Shown: piece by piece, positions 61,884 to 64,000 of the stretch
Layout: every line of letters begins with the position of its first letter
Numbering within the stretch: the stretch's first letter is position 1
Assembly: GCF_009796805.1 (NCBI RefSeq)
Contig: NZ_CP047029.1
Coordinates: 2,056,501 to 2,120,500 of the forward strand
Reading direction: 5' to 3'
Source: Algibacter sp. L1A34
Lineage (GTDB): Bacteria; Bacteroidota; Bacteroidia; Flavobacteriales; Flavobacteriaceae
DNA: 64,000 nucleotides
The notes under the pieces: generated by a model
The model's database searches: none
Seen by the model: the letters and a program-made list of their open reading frames with translations, nothing else
What the model was told of the DNA's origin: nothing
Made by a program: the position numbers and the translations under genes

Positions 61884-62248
61884 ATGACAGAGCCTAAAGC
61901 AGAGGACTTTGAAAATTCTGTATAGAACAATTTAATAAATTACATCTTCGAAATACCTTATGAAGATAAAGTTATTTATTCTGGAGGAATAAAAAAACCA
62001 AGTATTTCAGGTATTAATGCAACGATGAGTCGTCGGAAAGTATCTTTCTGTTTTGATTATAACCCTTTTGATTCTGAAACTAAACTTGAATTAGCTGAAA
62101 GTAGAATTTTGAAATTAAGTAAAACAAAAAGCGGAAAAAATATTTTTGGACAGATAATTATGAGCTGTTTAAAAAAGATCATTTTAAGGGATCAATGATA
62201 AACGATGAAATTTCAGAAAAAATTAAAATCAAATTTTATAAATTCTGA
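61884..62248 (+). pseudogene. Broken gene of unknown function
   Basis: From ATG at 61884 the frame reads MTEPKAEDFENSV, meets a TAG after 13 codons, then continues in frame with NNLINYIFEIPYEDKVIYSG, KKPSISGINATMSRRKVSF and LELAESRILKLSKTKSGKNIFG. A shift near 62150 leads to YELFKKDHFKGSMINDEISEKI and a TGA at 62248. The composition is that of a real cytoplasmic protein of about 120 residues. The family is not recognised. Confidence 0.6.
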
Positions 62249-62311
62249 AAAGCCTCAATAGGGTTAGAGTTGTCTAAAGTTAATCCTAGTTCAAATTTCA
62301 CCCAAACAAAA

Positions 62312-62971
62312 ATGCATTTCTTAAAAACCCAACACAACCTCATAATTTTAGCTGTACTTGTTTTCAGTTGCTGTTCTCAACAAAAGCATCCGTTTTCAAA
62401 AGAAGATTTGGCGGCTCAGCAAGCCTTTATTGGGCTTATTGATATTACGCTCAATAATGTGAACAAAATAGCTTTAATAGATTCCATAAAAACATTAAAA
62501 CTTCCTACGAAAGAAGGCTCAGTTAAAGCCTATGAAAAAGGAGGCTATGTAGATAAACCTATAACGCGATCGGAAGAAGATCGGCATATGCAAATGTATC
62601 GTGATGTTATGGCGTTTATAAATGTTGGGGTTGGAGATTGTTTTTTACCGTCATCGGATTATAAATTTAGAACAGAAGATTTTGTTTACAATGTAAAACC
62701 GTGTTTGGGTGAGTTGTATCCGGAAATTCAGGATAAATTATTTACAGAATTTTCTAAAACAGCCACAATTGGTAAACACGTGTTTAAGGAAGTAAACAGT
62801 TTACTTGCGCTACACGGCACAGAAATGGGTATGGTGCAACTTTATGACGATGGGTATTATTTTATTTTCTTCGAGAAAAGCAACAAAGCGAAAGTTTATT
62901 CTATTTTTGAAGGTTTAAGTATGCAAATAGGCGACCATAATACGGTGTTTAAGGATTATAGGCGTAAATAA
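62312..62971 (+). CDS. Lipoprotein of unknown function
   Basis: 220 residues from the ATG at 62312, which gives a lipoprotein signal (ILAVLVFSCCSQQ); a TTG at 62270 is in frame but lengthens the N-terminus without need. The mature protein is mixed alpha/beta (AFIGLIDITLNNVNKIALIDSIKTL; GVGDCFLPSSDYKF; TEMGMVQLYDDGYYFIFFEKSNKAKVYSIF). No known motif is seen. It is followed 9 bases later by another lipoprotein gene, so they probably share a transcript. Confidence 0.75.
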   Translation: MHFLKTQHNLIILAVLVFSCCSQQKHPFSKEDLAAQQAFIGLIDITLNNVNKIALIDSIKTLKLPTKEGSVKAYEKGGYVDKPITRSEEDRHMQMYRDVMAFINVGVGDCFLPSSDYKFRTEDFVYNVKPCLGELYPEIQDKLFTEFSKTATIGKHVFKEVNSLLALHGTEMGMVQLYDDGYYFIFFEKSNKAKVYSIFEGLSMQIGDHNTVFKDYRRK

Positions 62972-62980
62972 TATATTAGA

Positions 62981-63580
62981 ATGAAAATAAAACAAATAAT
63001 CCTATTGGTTTTTAGTTCCTTTATAGCGTTGTCGTGTAGGGAATATGTTGATAAGGGTTTAACAAACTATCGGTATTTTGACAGGGCTTTGGCAGATACT
63101 ATTCCGAAGAAAAAACTGAAAGCGGTTACAAACGAGGCATATCTGCAATATGGAGTTAACGTTGCTTTTGTAAATGAAAGTAATGATACTGTAATTCCGT
63201 TTGGGAAATATGCATACTACGGCTCGGATACATTAGAATTCTATGCCAATGTTATGGAGCATCCCAATGATAGTACGTATGGACGCCAGATAGCCATAGA
63301 CAGAAACGAGCATATTCTATTCGATCTTGTTATGTTTGATAATGGACCGGAACCGATTAAAGGTGGGTTAACGCGAGTGCTTCGAAATGGTAAAATGGGA
63401 TATGCTAACGTATTTGGACAGGTTGTAATTGCCTGCAAATATGATTATGTGAAATGGTTTGAAAACGGAAAAGCGGAAGTAACTTACAATGCCAAAGAAT
63501 TTTTTGATTTAGATGAACACAGAGCTATTGAAAGTGAGGAATGGTTTTTGATTGATAAAAAAGGAAAGCGGGTAGAATAA
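62981..63580 (+). CDS. WG-repeat-like lipoprotein
   Basis: 199 residues with lipobox IALSCRE. The C-terminal half has a WG/KWG-type repeat, GLTRVLRNGKMGYANVFGQVVIACKYDYVKWFENGKAEV, followed by a partial second one (EWFLIDKKGKRVE). The N-terminal half contains a similar strand (GVNVAFVNESNDTVIPFGKYAYYG), so the protein is probably one small WG-type beta domain. Such domains usually mediate binding rather than catalysis. The partner is unknown. Confidence 0.75.
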   Translation: MKIKQIILLVFSSFIALSCREYVDKGLTNYRYFDRALADTIPKKKLKAVTNEAYLQYGVNVAFVNESNDTVIPFGKYAYYGSDTLEFYANVMEHPNDSTYGRQIAIDRNEHILFDLVMFDNGPEPIKGGLTRVLRNGKMGYANVFGQVVIACKYDYVKWFENGKAEVTYNAKEFFDLDEHRAIESEEWFLIDKKGKRVE

Positions 63581-63597
63581 AACCCTAATTGATAATT

Positions 63598-63969
63598 ATG
63601 AATGACACGACTATAATTGTTGCACTAGTTATTATCTTGATTTGCCATTTAGCAGTGATTTCGATTGGGTATAAAATAAAAAAGACCGTATTATCTATTT
63701 CTTATGTAAACGCGATTTTTGTGATCGCGTTGCTTGTTTTTTGGGGTGTCGATATCGTGAATATTAAAGAGCATCACTTCGAATTTAGAGAGTTAATTTT
63801 GCTAGGCTTGGAAGTCTGTATTTTAATATGCGCTATTTATTCGATTACAGGGTTCTATAATAAAACCTTTGTAAAAGTGATAAATTATATCGGGTTTTGG
63901 TTTCATGTATTGGCTTTAGTAGGAATGCTTATTTTTATGTGGACTTTTACGCTTAATGGATTTTATTAA
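63598..63969 (+). CDS. Four-helix membrane protein of unknown function
   Basis: 123 residues from ATG at 63598; a TTG at 63589 is also in frame. Four hydrophobic segments are seen: IIVALVIILICHLAVISIGY, AIFVIALLVFWGVDIV, LILLGLEVCILICAIYSITGF and GFWFHVLALVGMLIFMW. There is no recognised motif. It starts 17 bases after the WG-type lipoprotein gene and is probably the last gene of that three-gene group. Confidence 0.75.
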   Translation: MNDTTIIVALVIILICHLAVISIGYKIKKTVLSISYVNAIFVIALLVFWGVDIVNIKEHHFEFRELILLGLEVCILICAIYSITGFYNKTFVKVINYIGFWFHVLALVGMLIFMWTFTLNGFY

Positions 63970-64000
63970 TATTGTGTAAACTGCAGTTACTGGGGCGTTT

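Noticed and set aside
1-64000. tRNA, rRNA, insertion sequence or phage genes
   Set aside because: No tRNA cloverleaf, rRNA segment, transposase or phage structural motif was seen. Decay near 54.7-56.5 kb has no visible element ends.

Overview
The window looks like a chromosomal segment of a marine-type member of the Flavobacteriaceae (Bacteroidota). The support is AT-rich DNA, A-rich rather than Shine-Dalgarno-type start contexts, several candidate promoters of the Bacteroidota form TAnnTTTG, a type IX secretion (T9SS) type B cargo protein with a PorP/SprF partner, a SusC/SusD pair, and a hybrid two-component regulator that controls a polysaccharide utilization locus (PUL). No rRNA, tRNA, CRISPR array or intact transposase was seen.

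Region 1 (1-5433): the start of a divergent gene at the left edge, a secreted coiled-coil repeat protein, then a compact operon of lipoprotein, multi-spanning membrane protein, NarX-type histidine kinase and NarL-type response regulator. Region 2 (5434-22592): a T-rich leader and a 4501-residue modular adhesin-like T9SS protein (about 15 Ig/PKD-like, 3 DUF11, 15 CshA-type and 6 DUF11 modules, then a type B sorting domain), followed by PorP/SprF-like and OmpA/PD40 genes. Inside the giant gene lie five near-identical 708-bp tandem repeats whose variants form a mosaic. A bidirectional terminator closes the operon. Region 3 (22586-25810, minus strand): a four-gene cytoplasmic module of coiled-coil protein, probable roadblock/longin-type protein, Ras-like small GTPase, and a soluble histidine kinase whose C-terminal receiver has lost its phospho-acceptor aspartate. 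Region 4 (26355-27809): a WcaJ-type initiating sugar-phosphate transferase with a well-formed promoter.

Region 5 (28597-60281) is a xylan PUL. It holds a hybrid two-component sensor-regulator; a long plus-strand cluster with a tiny membrane ORF, GH3 beta-xylosidase/glucosidase, SusC, SusD, a two-CBM surface lipoprotein, two GH10 xylanases, GH43, a GH26-like hydrolase, a sugar isomerase-like fusion, ThuA-like protein, alkaline phosphatase, two unassigned secreted proteins, an SMP-30/lactonase and a third GH10; a decaying stretch with three broken genes; and a convergent minus-strand operon of GH10, GPH-family sugar symporter and cytoplasmic GH43. The likely flow is: surface GH10 enzymes and CBM/SusD proteins capture and cut xylan, SusC imports oligomers, periplasmic GH3/GH43 and probably cytoplasmic GH43 trim them, and the symporter brings short xylosides into the cytoplasm. 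A pseudogene copy of one PUL accessory gene (27905-28225) sits just upstream of the regulator.

Region 6 (60521-63969): a DNase I-fold endonuclease/phosphatase, an unrecognised pseudogene, and three small envelope proteins (a lipoprotein, a WG-repeat-like lipoprotein, a four-helix membrane protein).

The observations most worth following are the GTPase/degenerate-receiver kinase module, the mosaic tandem repeats in the giant adhesin, a shared GCAACA/TGTTGC element in front of the PUL operons, and the chimeric pseudogenes.
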